Positions 18,039 through 27,390 of a stretch of 64,000 nt of DNA are shown in pieces. The translations under genes and the position numbers were made by a program. Every line of letters begins with the position of its first letter. Within the stretch, counting starts at the first letter, position 1. The DNA comes from Sulfitobacter mediterraneus. Lineage in GTDB: Bacteria; Pseudomonadota; Alphaproteobacteria; Rhodobacterales; Rhodobacteraceae. The stretch is from assembly GCF_016801775.1 (NCBI RefSeq), contig NZ_CP069004.1, positions 992,001 through 1,056,000 on the forward strand. Reading direction: 5' to 3'. Under the pieces are notes generated by a model that saw nothing but the letters and a program-made list of their open reading frames with translations, was not told the DNA's origin and did no database searches.

Positions 18039-19160
18039 TCAATAGGCCCCTTCTTCCAATACGCCATCGGCGCTCATTTGTGCATATAACAGACCCTCGC
18101 GCAGACCGCGATCCGCAACCGAAAGCCGGTCCGTGGGCCAACAGCGCATCAAGGCCTGCAAAATCGCCGCCCCCGACATGATCAGCGCCGACCGGTCCTG
18201 ACCGATACGCGGGTCGGCGCGGCGGCCGTTCGGGCCCATCGCCAGATAGGAATGGATCACCTTGTCGATCTGTTCGGTGGTCATCCGCAGCCCATCAACC
18301 TTGGTCCGGTCATAACGGCGCAGGCCCAAATGGCTGGCGGCGACCGTTGTGACGGTGCCTGAAGTGCCGACAATCTGAAACCGTTCCTGCGGCTGGGCCG
18401 AGTGGTAGGGCGTAAAGTCCTGCAAATTTTCCTCAAAGAACCAGCTCATCAAGGCAAACCGCGCCGCATCGTCATCGACATCGCTGAACTGGTCGCGCAG
18501 GGTCGCCACGCCAAGCGGGACCGAGATCCAATCCACAACCTTGGCAGCCGGAATATCGGTTTTGGCCTGAATGAACCCCGAATGCAGGCGCATGATGGAT
18601 TGCGCACGGTCTTTCTTGGGCACTTTGGAGATGTCGATCCAGACCAATTCGGTCGATCCGCCGCCAATATCCACCACCAGCAGGTTTTCGGTCTTGTGAT
18701 TGACCAGCGGCGCACAAGAGATAACCGCCAGCTGCGCCTCTTCCTCCGGTTTGATGATATCAAGGCGCAGTCCGGTCTCACGCTGAATGCGGCGCATGAA
18801 TTCTGCGCCGTTTTGCGCACGGCGGCACGCCTCGGTCGCGACCAGACGCATCCGGCGCACTTTGTTACGGCGCAGTTTCTGTTGGCAGATGCGGAGTGCC
18901 TGGAGGGTACGCGCCATCGATCCGCGCGACAAACGCCCGGTGCGCTCCAATCCTGCGCCCAATTGCACAGATTTGGAAAAGCTATCAACCACATGAAAAC
19001 CGCTGCCCTTGGGCTGGGCGATCAACATGCGGCAGCTATTTGTACCCAGATCAAGGGCCGCATAGAGGTCAGACGATCTGGGCGGAACTGGCGCGGGGCT
19101 CAGAGCCGGTTTTTTGTCCTTTTCGAGCGCGCCCGCACCTTTGGGACGCTGTGGCGCCAT
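18039..19160 (-). CDS. ppx: Ppx/GppA family phosphatase
   Basis: This 373-residue protein has the actin-like ATPase fold of exopolyphosphatase and pppGpp phosphatase: [13 protein letters not shown] (phosphate 1 loop), EAQLAVI, and [13 protein letters not shown] (phosphate 2 loop). A Lys/Pro-rich tail of ~30 residues precedes the fold. It lacks the extra C-terminal HD-type domain of the long Ppx enzymes, so it may act on pppGpp or on polyphosphate. The ppx-rlmE pair is common in Rhodobacteraceae. Confidence 0.88.
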   Translation of the reverse strand: MAPQRPKGAGALEKDKKPALSPAPVPPRSSDLYAALDLGTNSCRMLIAQPKGSGFHVVDSFSKSVQLGAGLERTGRLSRGSMARTLQALRICQQKLRRNKVRRMRLVATEACRRAQNGAEFMRRIQRETGLRLDIIKPEEEAQLAVISCAPLVNHKTENLLVVDIGGGSTELVWIDISKVPKKDRAQSIMRLHSGFIQAKTDIPAAKVVDWISVPLGVATLRDQFSDVDDDAARFALMSWFFEENLQDFTPYHSAQPQERFQIVGTSGTVTTVAASHLGLRRYDRTKVDGLRMTTEQIDKVIHSYLAMGPNGRRADPRIGQDRSALIMSGAAILQALMRCWPTDRLSVADRGLREGLLYAQMSADGVLEEGAY

Positions 19161-19247
19161 GGTTTGCGCCTTTCATATCGAGTTGCCCTCAAGGTAGTCG
19201 TGCAGGCGGTCACGCGCAAGCGCGAAGGTGGGGCAATTGCGCAAATC

Positions 19248-20009
19248 TTATGCAGTTGGATGCGCGTTCCTGTAGCGGCTGATCCAATCGGCACTGGTCT
19301 GATCGGCAAGTTTGCGCAGCCCCGGTGCCGTATTGGCGGCAAGCGCCGGATCCTGCCCGATATGTCGCAGAACCATGGCCAGAGTGAATTTCGGATCGGC
19401 AGCGAGATCCTCGTAGGTGAGTGTCAGCGGCGCAATGCCCTGCGCCTCAAACCAGCGCGGCCATGCGTCATCAAAGGCCGTCAGCTCAGCCATTCGCGCC
19501 GTGATGACGGTTGCATCATAACCCATCGGCAATGTTGGCGGCATTTCCTCAAGCGTGCTGCCGTCAGGACGTCCATGCCAAAGCCCTGTTTGCTCTGCAC
19601 GGATATAGGACACAGCCTCGGCCAATTTGTCGCTGCGCGACAGGTATATATAGCGGAGCGGACCAAAGGCCGCTGCGAATCTGTCGGCATCTGTCAAAAC
19701 CTGTGGATGTCGCTGCGCCAGCCAATCACTGGCAAACTGCAGATCCGCCCCCATCAGGCGCAAGCCAAAAACTCCCGTGCCCCCTCGCCCGGCCCGGCGC
19801 ATCGCCGCAAAATACTGCGCGGTAAAATCCTCATCCTGCCAGTCCGCGCCCTGTCCCAGCGCCCATTCATCAGCCCAATATTGCAGGCTTTTTTGCCGAA
19901 AGAACGAGTTTGGACACCCCGCAACCCCGGTTTGGGCCAGCAAATCGCACAATAGCGTCGTGCCGCTGCGCGGGGTGCTGCACAGGATATATGCAGTGGG
20001 TTGGTCCAT
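19248..20009 (-). CDS. Stf0-type sulfotransferase
   Basis: The N-terminus carries the PAPS 5'-phosphosulfate loop TPRSGTTLLCDLL, and the middle carries a 3'-phosphate region (YIYLSRSDKLAEAVS). Both are as in Stf0, the mycobacterial trehalose 2-sulfotransferase. At 253 residues it has the usual length. Start codons at 20027 and 20009 are possible; the second puts the PAPS loop at the family position. The gene is alone, so the acceptor (sugar, polyketide or small metabolite) is unknown. Confidence 0.82.
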   Translation of the reverse strand: MDQPTAYILCSTPRSGTTLLCDLLAQTGVAGCPNSFFRQKSLQYWADEWALGQGADWQDEDFTAQYFAAMRRAGRGGTGVFGLRLMGADLQFASDWLAQRHPQVLTDADRFAAAFGPLRYIYLSRSDKLAEAVSYIRAEQTGLWHGRPDGSTLEEMPPTLPMGYDATVITARMAELTAFDDAWPRWFEAQGIAPLTLTYEDLAADPKFTLAMVLRHIGQDPALAANTAPGLRKLADQTSADWISRYRNAHPTA

Positions 20010-20222
20010 GGAGCACAGAGCTAACAATCCCCGGAACGCCTGTCCATGTGGTGCGCCTCACAACAAAGGTGAATATTATGATGCTCCGCCCCCCTCGCGG
20101 TGCAGGTCGCTGCGGGATAAACCTCACTGCGTCGCGGATGGAATGCTTTCGGTCGATATTCTGCCGCGTTTGAGCAACGTCTGCCGTTAGACAGGCCATG
20201 AAACGCAACAAGGGACGGGCAC

Positions 20223-20519
20223 ATGCCAGAGGTCACAATCGTATATTGGCGGGATATTCCGGCGCAGGTGATTGTCGGAAAAGGCCGCCGCGGGGAAAAG
20301 CGTGCTTTACCAGAACGGTTTGAGCAAGCAATCGACCGCGCCGCCATGAAAGTGGGCGCCGAAGACACCGATGCCTATCTGGCTGAATGGCGCAAGGCTG
20401 CACCATTTACCGTCGAAGGCACGGATGCCGAAGTTGCAGATTCCGAAGCCGCACGGCTGGACAGCGAATATGACCGCGCCCGCATCAAGGCGCTGATTGA
20501 CAACGACGGCTGGGCCTAA
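20223..20519 (+). CDS. Small 'virulence factor' domain protein (PF13769-like)
   Basis: This 98-residue soluble protein has no membrane segments. Its start (EVTIVYWRDIPAQVIVGKGR) is the recognisable part of a family named 'virulence factor' in databases, although its biochemical role is not known. It lies 31 bases before a MetF-like gene and belongs to the same one-carbon operon. A role tied to methyl transfer or folate enzymes is more likely than virulence. Confidence 0.75.
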   Translation: MPEVTIVYWRDIPAQVIVGKGRRGEKRALPERFEQAIDRAAMKVGAEDTDAYLAEWRKAAPFTVEGTDAEVADSEAARLDSEYDRARIKALIDNDGWA

Positions 20520-20550
20520 GGTCCGGCTTCCCATGTTCAAGGATAAACTC

Positions 20551-21480
20551 ATGGCTCTGCTCAATTTCCGCCGCAAAGACGCATCTGCCCCAACCACGGC
20601 CTCCCCTGAGGTTGAGGCCCTGCTCAAGAATTACTCGATCGAGGTGATGCCGCGCACCGCCGAAAAGGTTGAGGATTTTCGCGACCTACTGCCTGCCGAG
20701 ACCCGCGTCTATATCGCCCATATCGAGGGAACCCCTATCGAAGATATGGTCGCCACCGCGAAACGCCTGAACGCAGGCGGGTTCAAGGTGATGCCGCACT
20801 TCCCCGCGCGGATCATCAAGGACAAGGCGACACTGGCGGACTGGATTTCCCGCTACCAGGGCGAAGCGGATGTGAAACAGGCACTGTTGCTGGCGGGCGG
20901 CGTGGCCCAGCCCCATGGTGATTTCTCCGATTCCATGCAGCTTTTGGAAACCGGCCTGTTTGATCAGGCAGGCTTTGAACGTCTGCACGTCGCGGGTCAC
21001 CCCGAAGGCAACCGCGACATCGACAGCGACGGCAGCACCACAAATGTGGACGCCGCGCTGAAATGGAAAAACGATTTCCAGACCCGCACAGATGCCGAGA
21101 TGGCACTGGCCACCCAGTTTGCCTTTGACGCAGGTCCGATCATCAAATGGGCGGACGACCTGCGCGACGCAGGGATCACCCTGCCCGTTCACATCGGTAT
21201 CGCTGGCCCGGCCAAGCTGCAAACCCTGATCAAATTCGCCATTGCCTGCGGCGTTGGCCCATCCCTGAAGGTTCTGCAAAAGCGGGCGATGGACGTGACC
21301 AAACTGTTGCTGCCTTATGAGCCGACCGATGTGATCAACGCATTGGCCGCGCACAAGGCTGCCAACCCCGATTTCAACATCACTCATGTGCATTTCTTCC
21401 CGCTGGGCGGGATCAAAACCAACGCCACATGGGCCCAGGACAATGGCGGCGCTTCTGCCGTTCCTGCCAACGCCGACTAA
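20551..21480 (+). CDS. Methylenetetrahydrofolate reductase-like protein
   Basis: This 309-residue TIM-barrel protein is of MetF type (YIAHIEG near the start; GGVAQPHGDFSDSMQLL; HVAGHPEGN; HIGIAGPAKLQTL). The normal reaction interconverts methylene-THF and methyl-THF with a flavin. The divergent sequence and the methyltransferase partner suggest the direction of methyl-THF oxidation. The ATG at 20551 has AAGGA seven bases upstream; one at 20533 is weaker. It forms an operon with its two neighbours. Confidence 0.8.
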   Translation: MALLNFRRKDASAPTTASPEVEALLKNYSIEVMPRTAEKVEDFRDLLPAETRVYIAHIEGTPIEDMVATAKRLNAGGFKVMPHFPARIIKDKATLADWISRYQGEADVKQALLLAGGVAQPHGDFSDSMQLLETGLFDQAGFERLHVAGHPEGNRDIDSDGSTTNVDAALKWKNDFQTRTDAEMALATQFAFDAGPIIKWADDLRDAGITLPVHIGIAGPAKLQTLIKFAIACGVGPSLKVLQKRAMDVTKLLLPYEPTDVINALAAHKAANPDFNITHVHFFPLGGIKTNATWAQDNGGASAVPANAD

Positions 21481-21492
21481 AGGACCAACCCA

Positions 21493-22575
21493 ATGACTCG
21501 CACGATTGTCGAATCCAAAACCAAAACAGCCGTCATCGGCTTTGAAGAGCCATTCTGCGTCATCGGGGAACGGATCAATCCGACCGGCCGCAAAATTCTG
21601 GCAGAAGAGTTGGAGCGCGGTGATTTCAGCCGCGTCGAATTTGACGCGATTGCGCAGGCCAATGCCGGTGCCACGGTGCTCGATGTCAACTCTGGCGCAG
21701 TGTTTTCCAACAAAATGGCCGAAGATCCACGCTACGCCGACAACAACTTTGTCGAGCCGATGTTGATGCCCGAAATGATCAAACGTGTGCAGGCCGTCAC
21801 CGACACGCCGATTTGCATCGACAGCTCGGTCCCCGGTGCGCTTGAGGCCGGCCTGCAGGCCTGTGAAGGCCGTCCCTTGCTGAACTCCGTCACCGGCGAG
21901 GAAGAGCGCCTTGAGGTGGTTCTGCCGCTGGTCAAGAAATACAACGTTCCGGTTGTTGCGATTTCAAACGATGACACGGGTATTTCCGAAGACCCCGACG
22001 TGCGTTTTGACGTGGCCAAGAAGATCGTACAGCGGGCCGCGGACTTTGGCATTCCGGCCCATGACATCGTTGTCGATCCACTGGTTATGCCCATCGGCGC
22101 GATGGCAACGGCCGGACACCAGGTCTTTACCCTGGTGCGCCGCCTGCGCGAAGAGCTGGGCGTGAACACCACTTGCGGTGCCTCCAACATCAGCTTTGGC
22201 CTGCCCAACCGTCACGGCATCAACAACGCGTTCCTGCCGATGGCGATGGGCGCGGGCATGACCTCCGCGATCATGAATCCAGTTGGGCTGCCGGTGAATG
22301 CCAAGAAGATCGAAGAGAAAAAGGCCGAGCTGGCCGCTCTGGGTGTGGTGCTGCCTGAGGGCATGGACGACGAGACCTTTGTGCAACTGTTTGGCATGGG
22401 GTCCACCCTGCCGCGCGCAGGCAAGGAAATGGAAGCGATCCGCGCCGCCAACTTCTTGTTCGATCGTGACCCTCACGGCGGGGCTTGGATCGAGTTCAAC
22501 AAAGTGGCGCCCAAAGCCGGCCAAGAAGGCCGGGGCCGCGCAGGCCGTACAGGTGGCCGTCGCCGCCGCGCCTGA
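21493..22575 (+). CDS. Methyltetrahydrofolate:corrinoid methyltransferase
   Basis: This 360-residue pterin-binding TIM barrel is of the DHPS/MetH-middle type: GERINPTGRKIL at the N-terminus, LDVNSG, CIDSS, LNSVTGEEER and TCGASNISFGLPNR. Such proteins move the methyl group between THF and a corrinoid protein. No corrinoid protein or reductive activase gene lies next to it, so the partner must be elsewhere. The C-terminus ends in an unusual Arg/Gly-rich tail (about 15 residues). It starts 12 bases after the MetF-like gene and is followed by a strong terminator. Confidence 0.85.
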   Translation: MTRTIVESKTKTAVIGFEEPFCVIGERINPTGRKILAEELERGDFSRVEFDAIAQANAGATVLDVNSGAVFSNKMAEDPRYADNNFVEPMLMPEMIKRVQAVTDTPICIDSSVPGALEAGLQACEGRPLLNSVTGEEERLEVVLPLVKKYNVPVVAISNDDTGISEDPDVRFDVAKKIVQRAADFGIPAHDIVVDPLVMPIGAMATAGHQVFTLVRRLREELGVNTTCGASNISFGLPNRHGINNAFLPMAMGAGMTSAIMNPVGLPVNAKKIEEKKAELAALGVVLPEGMDDETFVQLFGMGSTLPRAGKEMEAIRAANFLFDRDPHGGAWIEFNKVAPKAGQEGRGRAGRTGGRRRRA

Positions 22576-22595
22576 TTGGCTTGATGGAAGATAGC

Positions 22596-22628
22596 AAAAG
22601 GCTCCCTGTTCACTCAGGGGGCCTTTTT
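22596..22628. terminator. Bidirectional Rho-independent terminator
   Basis: The 13-base-pair stem (22596-22608 with 22615-22627, loop TTCACT) starts with four A and ends with T residues, so it can stop transcripts from both strands. It separates the one-carbon operon from the convergent MFS gene. Confidence 0.92.
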
Positions 22629-22635
22629 GTTTGAG

Positions 22636-23850
22636 CTATGCCGCGTCACCGGCCAATGACGTAAAGCTGTTGATCCGGCGCAGGCCGCTGAACAGACATG
22701 TGGCAAAGGACAGACCAAACGCGGCCCATGCCAGCGCCAATCCGGCCTGCGGCCCCATTGTGCCGACAACGCCGCCAGCAACCAAAGCCCCAATCGGCCG
22801 CACGCCATAGATCGCCGTCTGGATCACCGCGTTGATCCGGCCCAGCATCGGCGTTGGTGCCACCACCTGACGCAGTGAGTTTTGCGCAATCAGCCACATC
22901 GCAGGGCCAAAGCCGACAAAGAAGAACGCAACATAAAGCGGCAACGTCACTTGCGCCTGCGCCGCGAAATAGACCACCCCCATGGCAAGCGCCGAACTGC
23001 CCGGCCCGAACACCAGAACATATTTCGGAGCAACCCAAGCGCCGATGCGCCGAGATGTCCATGTGCCCAGAAATCCACCCAAGCCAAAGAACGCCATGGC
23101 AAAACCGAAGGTCGCCGCGGGCGCCGCGAACAGGATTTGAACCGCAGGCACCATCGCCACCAGAAGCGCGGCGAAGGCAAAGTTCCAAAAGATTGCGCAA
23201 AGGGCAACGGACAGCAACAGGGAGTGCCCCAGAACGAACTGAACACCATCACGCAACCTCTTGATAACATTGTACTGTTTTGCAACTTTCTGCACCGGAT
23301 AATGGGGCAACCCTCGCACCTGTTGCAGGCCCCACAAAAGGACTAAGAACACCACCGGGAAGAGCCATGTCGCGGTATCAGCTGTTGCAATCAACCCCAC
23401 CGCAAGCGGCACCAAAAAGGCGTTGAACGCGCGTGGCAATTCGATCCGCGCATTCGCAGCGGACAGTGCCGACACCGGCTCCGAGCGTGGCAAGATGGAC
23501 AAGGCTGACAGCCCAAACAGAACCACGCCAAATCCGGCCAAGGTGATCGAGATGCCAAACAGCGCCAACGCCTGAAACGCGATGCCCAAAGCGGCCCCGG
23601 TCGCCCCCACCGCAGAGATCGCGACAGAAACAACCGCCAGATGGCGCAGGTCGTGCCGGTCTACCAAAAGACCAAAAGGCAAAGAGCCCAGCAAATGCGC
23701 AAGTGATTGACACGCCACCAGCAGGCCAATGGTCTGCGCCGAAGCATCAAACACCAAGGCAGCCAGTATCGGCACTGCCACGAGGGCCATTTGATCGGCA
23801 AAATGCATGGCAGCGGCAGTACGGGCAAGGGTTGTGACAGCGGTTTTCAT
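22636..23850 (-). CDS. MFS transporter
   Basis: This 404-residue protein has twelve predicted hydrophobic segments and the loop motif GLLVDRHDLRHLAV between segments 2 and 3, as in drug-exporter type MFS proteins. I take the ATG at 23850, which has AAGG nearby and begins a typical first helix; the frame stays open upstream without coding character. It stands alone and is divergent from the chemotaxis operon. The substrate is unknown. Confidence 0.85.
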   Translation of the reverse strand: MKTAVTTLARTAAAMHFADQMALVAVPILAALVFDASAQTIGLLVACQSLAHLLGSLPFGLLVDRHDLRHLAVVSVAISAVGATGAALGIAFQALALFGISITLAGFGVVLFGLSALSILPRSEPVSALSAANARIELPRAFNAFLVPLAVGLIATADTATWLFPVVFLVLLWGLQQVRGLPHYPVQKVAKQYNVIKRLRDGVQFVLGHSLLLSVALCAIFWNFAFAALLVAMVPAVQILFAAPAATFGFAMAFFGLGGFLGTWTSRRIGAWVAPKYVLVFGPGSSALAMGVVYFAAQAQVTLPLYVAFFFVGFGPAMWLIAQNSLRQVVAPTPMLGRINAVIQTAIYGVRPIGALVAGGVVGTMGPQAGLALAWAAFGLSFATCLFSGLRRINSFTSLAGDAA

Positions 23851-24080
23851 AGATCGGCCTTCTTTCGTCTGCCAAACGACATTAGGCGGCCCCGCCCCCG
23901 TCGCCGATCCGAATGATGCGCATTGATCGCCGCCACGCCGGGCGCAGCAAACGAAATGTGCGAAACCGCAAGTCAAGTAACCCCGTATTAACGCACCGCC
24001 CTCTAGAAGGTTTTGACCCGACCCCAAAGTGGAGCGTTCCTTTATGTTTTTTGCAGTGTCAATTCGCGACGTGGTGCGCT

Positions 24081-24356
24081 GTGACTGAACCGCTTTGCCT
24101 CGATGGAAAACTCGACGTCACGGCGGCACCCGGCCTGCATGCGGCGCTTTTGGACCGTAAGGATCAGGACGTGCAGATTGACATGACAGACGTCACATTG
24201 ATCGGCGCACTTTGTCTGCAAACGCTGATCGCGGCGGCCCGCAGCGCCCATGAGGGTCACCATGATTTTCAGATTTCAAACACCAGCGATCTTGTACTGG
24301 CGCAAATGGCCGCCATGGGCATGACGCCCGAACAGATTGCGGAGGGATGCGTATGA
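24081..24356 (+). CDS. STAS-domain protein of the chemotaxis operon
   Basis: The 91-residue single domain has the STAS pattern LDGKLDVTAAPGLHAALLD, DMTDVTLIGALCLQTLI and a final helix. The Ser phosphorylated in SpoIIAA-like proteins is replaced here by Gly/Ala (TLIGALCL). I start it at a GTG (24081) because the domain begins there. Its stop overlaps the cheY start (ATGA). It may bind another component of the chemotaxis system. Confidence 0.72.
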   Translation: MTEPLCLDGKLDVTAAPGLHAALLDRKDQDVQIDMTDVTLIGALCLQTLIAAARSAHEGHHDFQISNTSDLVLAQMAAMGMTPEQIAEGCV

Positions 24357-24718
24357 CCCTTGAGATTCTCGCTGTGGATGACAGCCGTACGATGCGGGAT
24401 ATGATCCGGCTGGCGCTGCTGCCCTCGGGTTTTACCGTTCATACGGCCGATGACGGGGTGCACGGCATCGAAGTGTTGGACGGGATCACACCCGACGCGA
24501 TCATCACTGACATCAACATGCCACGCATGGATGGTTTCGGCTTTATCGATGCCGTGCGCGGACAGGAAAAGCACCGATCCACCCCTATTTTGGTGCTTAC
24601 CACAGAAGCCGCACCGGAGCTGAAACAACGGGCCCGCGTGGCCGGTGCGACCGGCTGGATTGTCAAACCGTTTGACCCGACCAAACTGGTCAAAGCGCTG
24701 CAAATGGTTGCGGGATAG
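24353..24718 (+). CDS. cheY: CheY-type response regulator
   Basis: This 121-residue single receiver domain has the acidic pair in AVDDSRTMR, phospho-acceptor D53 (IITDINMPRMDG), Thr in VLTTE and Lys in WIVKPFD, so it should be phosphorylated by CheA. It overlaps the STAS gene by four bases and ends nine bases before cheA. Confidence 0.93.
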   Translation: MTLEILAVDDSRTMRDMIRLALLPSGFTVHTADDGVHGIEVLDGITPDAIITDINMPRMDGFGFIDAVRGQEKHRSTPILVLTTEAAPELKQRARVAGATGWIVKPFDPTKLVKALQMVAG

Positions 24719-24727
24719 GAGGCCGGG

Positions 24728-26935
24728 ATGACCGTAGACAATGACCCAATGGCCGAAATTCGCGCCTCGTTCTTTATCGAAAGTGAAGAACTGCTTGAGG
24801 CGCTGCAGGATGGCCTGCAACTGATGGAAGATGGCGCGGCGGACAACGAAACCATAAACGTGGTGTTCCGCGCGGTGCATTCGATCAAGGGCGGTGCCGG
24901 CGCCTTCGGGCTTGAAGGTCTGGTACATTTTGCCCACCGCTATGAGACCGTTCTGGATGAGGTCCGCGCGGGACGTTTGCAGGTTGAAACCGAAGCGCTC
25001 AAGGTGTTTTTTCAGGCTGCGGATCACCTGTCGGACCTTGTGCGCATCAGCCGTGACAACGAACCGCTCCCCGATGAAGAAACCGAGGTTTTGCTGACCG
25101 CCCTGGATGCCTTTCTCGGCGACGCCAGCCCCGCCGCGAGTGCCGTTGAAGAGGTTATTGATTTTCAGCCTATGGGTGTCTCCCTTGATCTGGGGCTTGC
25201 TGCAGAGGGGGATGGCGGACTGCCCGACCTTAACGCATTGCCGCCGCTGGATTTTGGCGCCGCCCCAAGGGTCTATGAAATAACCTTCACGCCCCAGGCA
25301 GATCTGTTCGATACAGGTAATGAACCGGCCACCCTGCTGCGCAATTTGCAACAACTCGGCAAGGCCAAGGTGGTCTGCGACAGCAGCCGGTTGCCGCCCA
25401 TAGACCAATTGCGCCCGGATGTGCCACACCTCAGCTGGACCGTCACCCTTGAGACCGACGTTGAAGAAAGTGAAATCGCATCCATATTCGAGTTTGTCGA
25501 AGGGCTGTGCCAACTCGACATAAAACGACAAGGTGATTGGGACAGCGCGGAGCTGCCACCGTTGCCGGATCTGCCCCCGCTTGACCCGGCTTCCGCAAAG
25601 GTCGAAGAAACCGCGCCCAAGGCCCCCACCGAAGCGGCCCCGGCCCCGCTGCCGACGCAAACAGAGCCCGGCCCGACCGCAGCCGCCCCCGCGCCCCCCC
25701 CACAAGGCGCGCCGACCGCCGCAAAATCCGTTGTGCGTGTCGATCTTGACCGTATCGAGCGGCTGGTGAACCTTGTTGGCGAACTCGTAATCAACCAGGC
25801 AATGCTCAGCCAAAGCCTCGAACATTCCGGCCTGTCTCCCCATTCGGACGCAATGAGCGGCCTGGAGGAATTCCAGCGCCTTACACGAGACATCCAAGAC
25901 AGCGTCATGATGATCCGTGCCCAACCTGTCAAATCCCTGTTTCAACGCATGTCCCGCATTGTCAGAGAGGCCTCCGCCGCCGTTGAAAAGGACGTGCGAC
26001 TGGTCACCACCGGTGAGGCAACGGAGGTCGATAAAACAGTGATCGAACGGCTGGCTGATCCCTTGACCCATATGATCCGCAATGCCGTTGATCACGGGTT
26101 GGAATCCAAAGAGGCCCGCCTCGCCGCCGGCAAACCCGCGCAAGGCAAAGTCAACCTCAGCGCCGCCCATCGCTCCGGCCGTGTGGTGATCGAAATCGCC
26201 GATGATGGCGCAGGCATTGACCGGCCCAAGGTGCTGCAACTGGCAATTGATAAGGGCCTGATTCCGCCTGATAGCTCGCTTTCCGACAGTGAAATTGACA
26301 ACCTTCTGTTCCTGCCCGGTTTCTCCACGGCGGACAAGGTTTCAAACCTGTCCGGGCGCGGCGTCGGCATGGATGTGGTGCGCACCTCTATTCAAGCTCT
26401 GGGCGGGCGCATAACGACGACCTCCCAGCCCGGCCAAGGCACGACATTCTCCATCTCCCTGCCCCTGACACTCGCGGTCTTGGATGGCATGGTCATTGAG
26501 GTTGCCGAAGAAACCTTGGTGCTCCCTCTCAATCTGGTGATTGAAACACTGACGCTACAGAGCGGAGACGTGGAAATGGTGCGCCCCGGCCGTAATGTTG
26601 TGCGCGTGCGCAGCGGCTTTGTGCCCCTGTTCGATCTGGGCGCCGCGCTTGGCTACCGCCCGCCCCTCGACGATTTCGAAGGGTCTGTCGTGCTGTTGAT
26701 CGCCAATGAAGACGAAACCAATGCAGCGCTCCTGATCGACAATATCCTCGACCAGCGGCAGGTGGTGATCAAAGGCCTCGACGAAAGCTTTTACCGCGCA
26801 CCGGGCATCGCAGCGGCGACCATCCTTGGGGACGGGCAAATTGCACTCATCCTCGATCCCTCCGACATCATAAGCACCGCCATTCCCAAGCCTGGTTTGC
26901 CGCAAACCGGCACAGATGCAGGAGTTCCAGCATGA
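24728..26935 (+). CDS. cheA: Chemotaxis histidine kinase CheA
   Basis: The 735-residue kinase has these domains in order. HPt/P1 (1-110) carries H51 in HSIKGGAGAFG. A P2-like response-regulator binding region lies at about 185-275, and an Ala/Pro-rich linker at 280-335. P3 begins at RIERLVNLVGELVINQ. The P4 ATPase has MIRNAVDHGLE, DDGAGID and GRGVGMDVV. The C-terminal CheW-like domain runs from ~585 to 725. All catalytic boxes are intact. It autophosphorylates in response to receptor state and feeds the two CheY proteins. It overlaps cheW by four bases. Confidence 0.95.
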   Translation: MTVDNDPMAEIRASFFIESEELLEALQDGLQLMEDGAADNETINVVFRAVHSIKGGAGAFGLEGLVHFAHRYETVLDEVRAGRLQVETEALKVFFQAADHLSDLVRISRDNEPLPDEETEVLLTALDAFLGDASPAASAVEEVIDFQPMGVSLDLGLAAEGDGGLPDLNALPPLDFGAAPRVYEITFTPQADLFDTGNEPATLLRNLQQLGKAKVVCDSSRLPPIDQLRPDVPHLSWTVTLETDVEESEIASIFEFVEGLCQLDIKRQGDWDSAELPPLPDLPPLDPASAKVEETAPKAPTEAAPAPLPTQTEPGPTAAAPAPPPQGAPTAAKSVVRVDLDRIERLVNLVGELVINQAMLSQSLEHSGLSPHSDAMSGLEEFQRLTRDIQDSVMMIRAQPVKSLFQRMSRIVREASAAVEKDVRLVTTGEATEVDKTVIERLADPLTHMIRNAVDHGLESKEARLAAGKPAQGKVNLSAAHRSGRVVIEIADDGAGIDRPKVLQLAIDKGLIPPDSSLSDSEIDNLLFLPGFSTADKVSNLSGRGVGMDVVRTSIQALGGRITTTSQPGQGTTFSISLPLTLAVLDGMVIEVAEETLVLPLNLVIETLTLQSGDVEMVRPGRNVVRVRSGFVPLFDLGAALGYRPPLDDFEGSVVLLIANEDETNAALLIDNILDQRQVVIKGLDESFYRAPGIAAATILGDGQIALILDPSDIISTAIPKPGLPQTGTDAGVPA

Positions 26936-27390
26936 CCGACATTCAAAGCCCGCAATCCATTGAACTTTTGACCTTTCAATTGGCCGATCAGGAATACTCC
27001 CTCGACATCATGTCGGTCAGAGAGATCCGCGGCTGGACCCGTGCAACTCCCCTGCCACATGCGCCGAAATTCATGAAAGGCGTCATCAATTTGCGAGGGA
27101 CGGTGTTGCCGGTGATGGATCTGGCGCAACGCCTGGGTCTTGCGGCGCGTGAACAAAACGATCGAAATGTCATCATCGTGGTCAAACACGAAGAGACGAT
27201 GACTGGCCTCCTGGTTGATGCTGTCTCTGACATCATCGCGCTGACCTCCGATGATCTGCAACCGCCGCCGGAATTGTCATCTGGAACAGCAAATGGCGTG
27301 GTGAACGCCCTGACCTTGATAGATGACCGGATGATCCGGGTGCTGGATCTCGCGGCGACCATCAACGATACCGAAAGCGTCGCGGCATGA
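26932..27390 (+). CDS. cheW: Chemotaxis coupling protein CheW
   Basis: This 152-residue CheW fold (LTFQLADQEYSLDIMSVREIRGW, FMKGVINLRGTVLPVMDL) links chemoreceptors to CheA at the membrane array. It overlaps cheA at its start and cheR at its end by four bases each, so production of the three is coupled. Confidence 0.94.
   Translation: MTDIQSPQSIELLTFQLADQEYSLDIMSVREIRGWTRATPLPHAPKFMKGVINLRGTVLPVMDLAQRLGLAAREQNDRNVIIVVKHEETMTGLLVDAVSDIIALTSDDLQPPPELSSGTANGVVNALTLIDDRMIRVLDLAATINDTESVAA

Noticed and set aside
20040..20222. SAM/SAH-riboswitch-like string before the one-carbon operon
   Set aside because: CTCACAAC is present, but the pairing pattern and the position near the ribosome site do not match that class.
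24269..26239. 656-residue minus-strand frame opposite cheY and cheA
   Set aside because: Antisense shadow of a GC-rich gene; CheA motifs are complete on the other strand.
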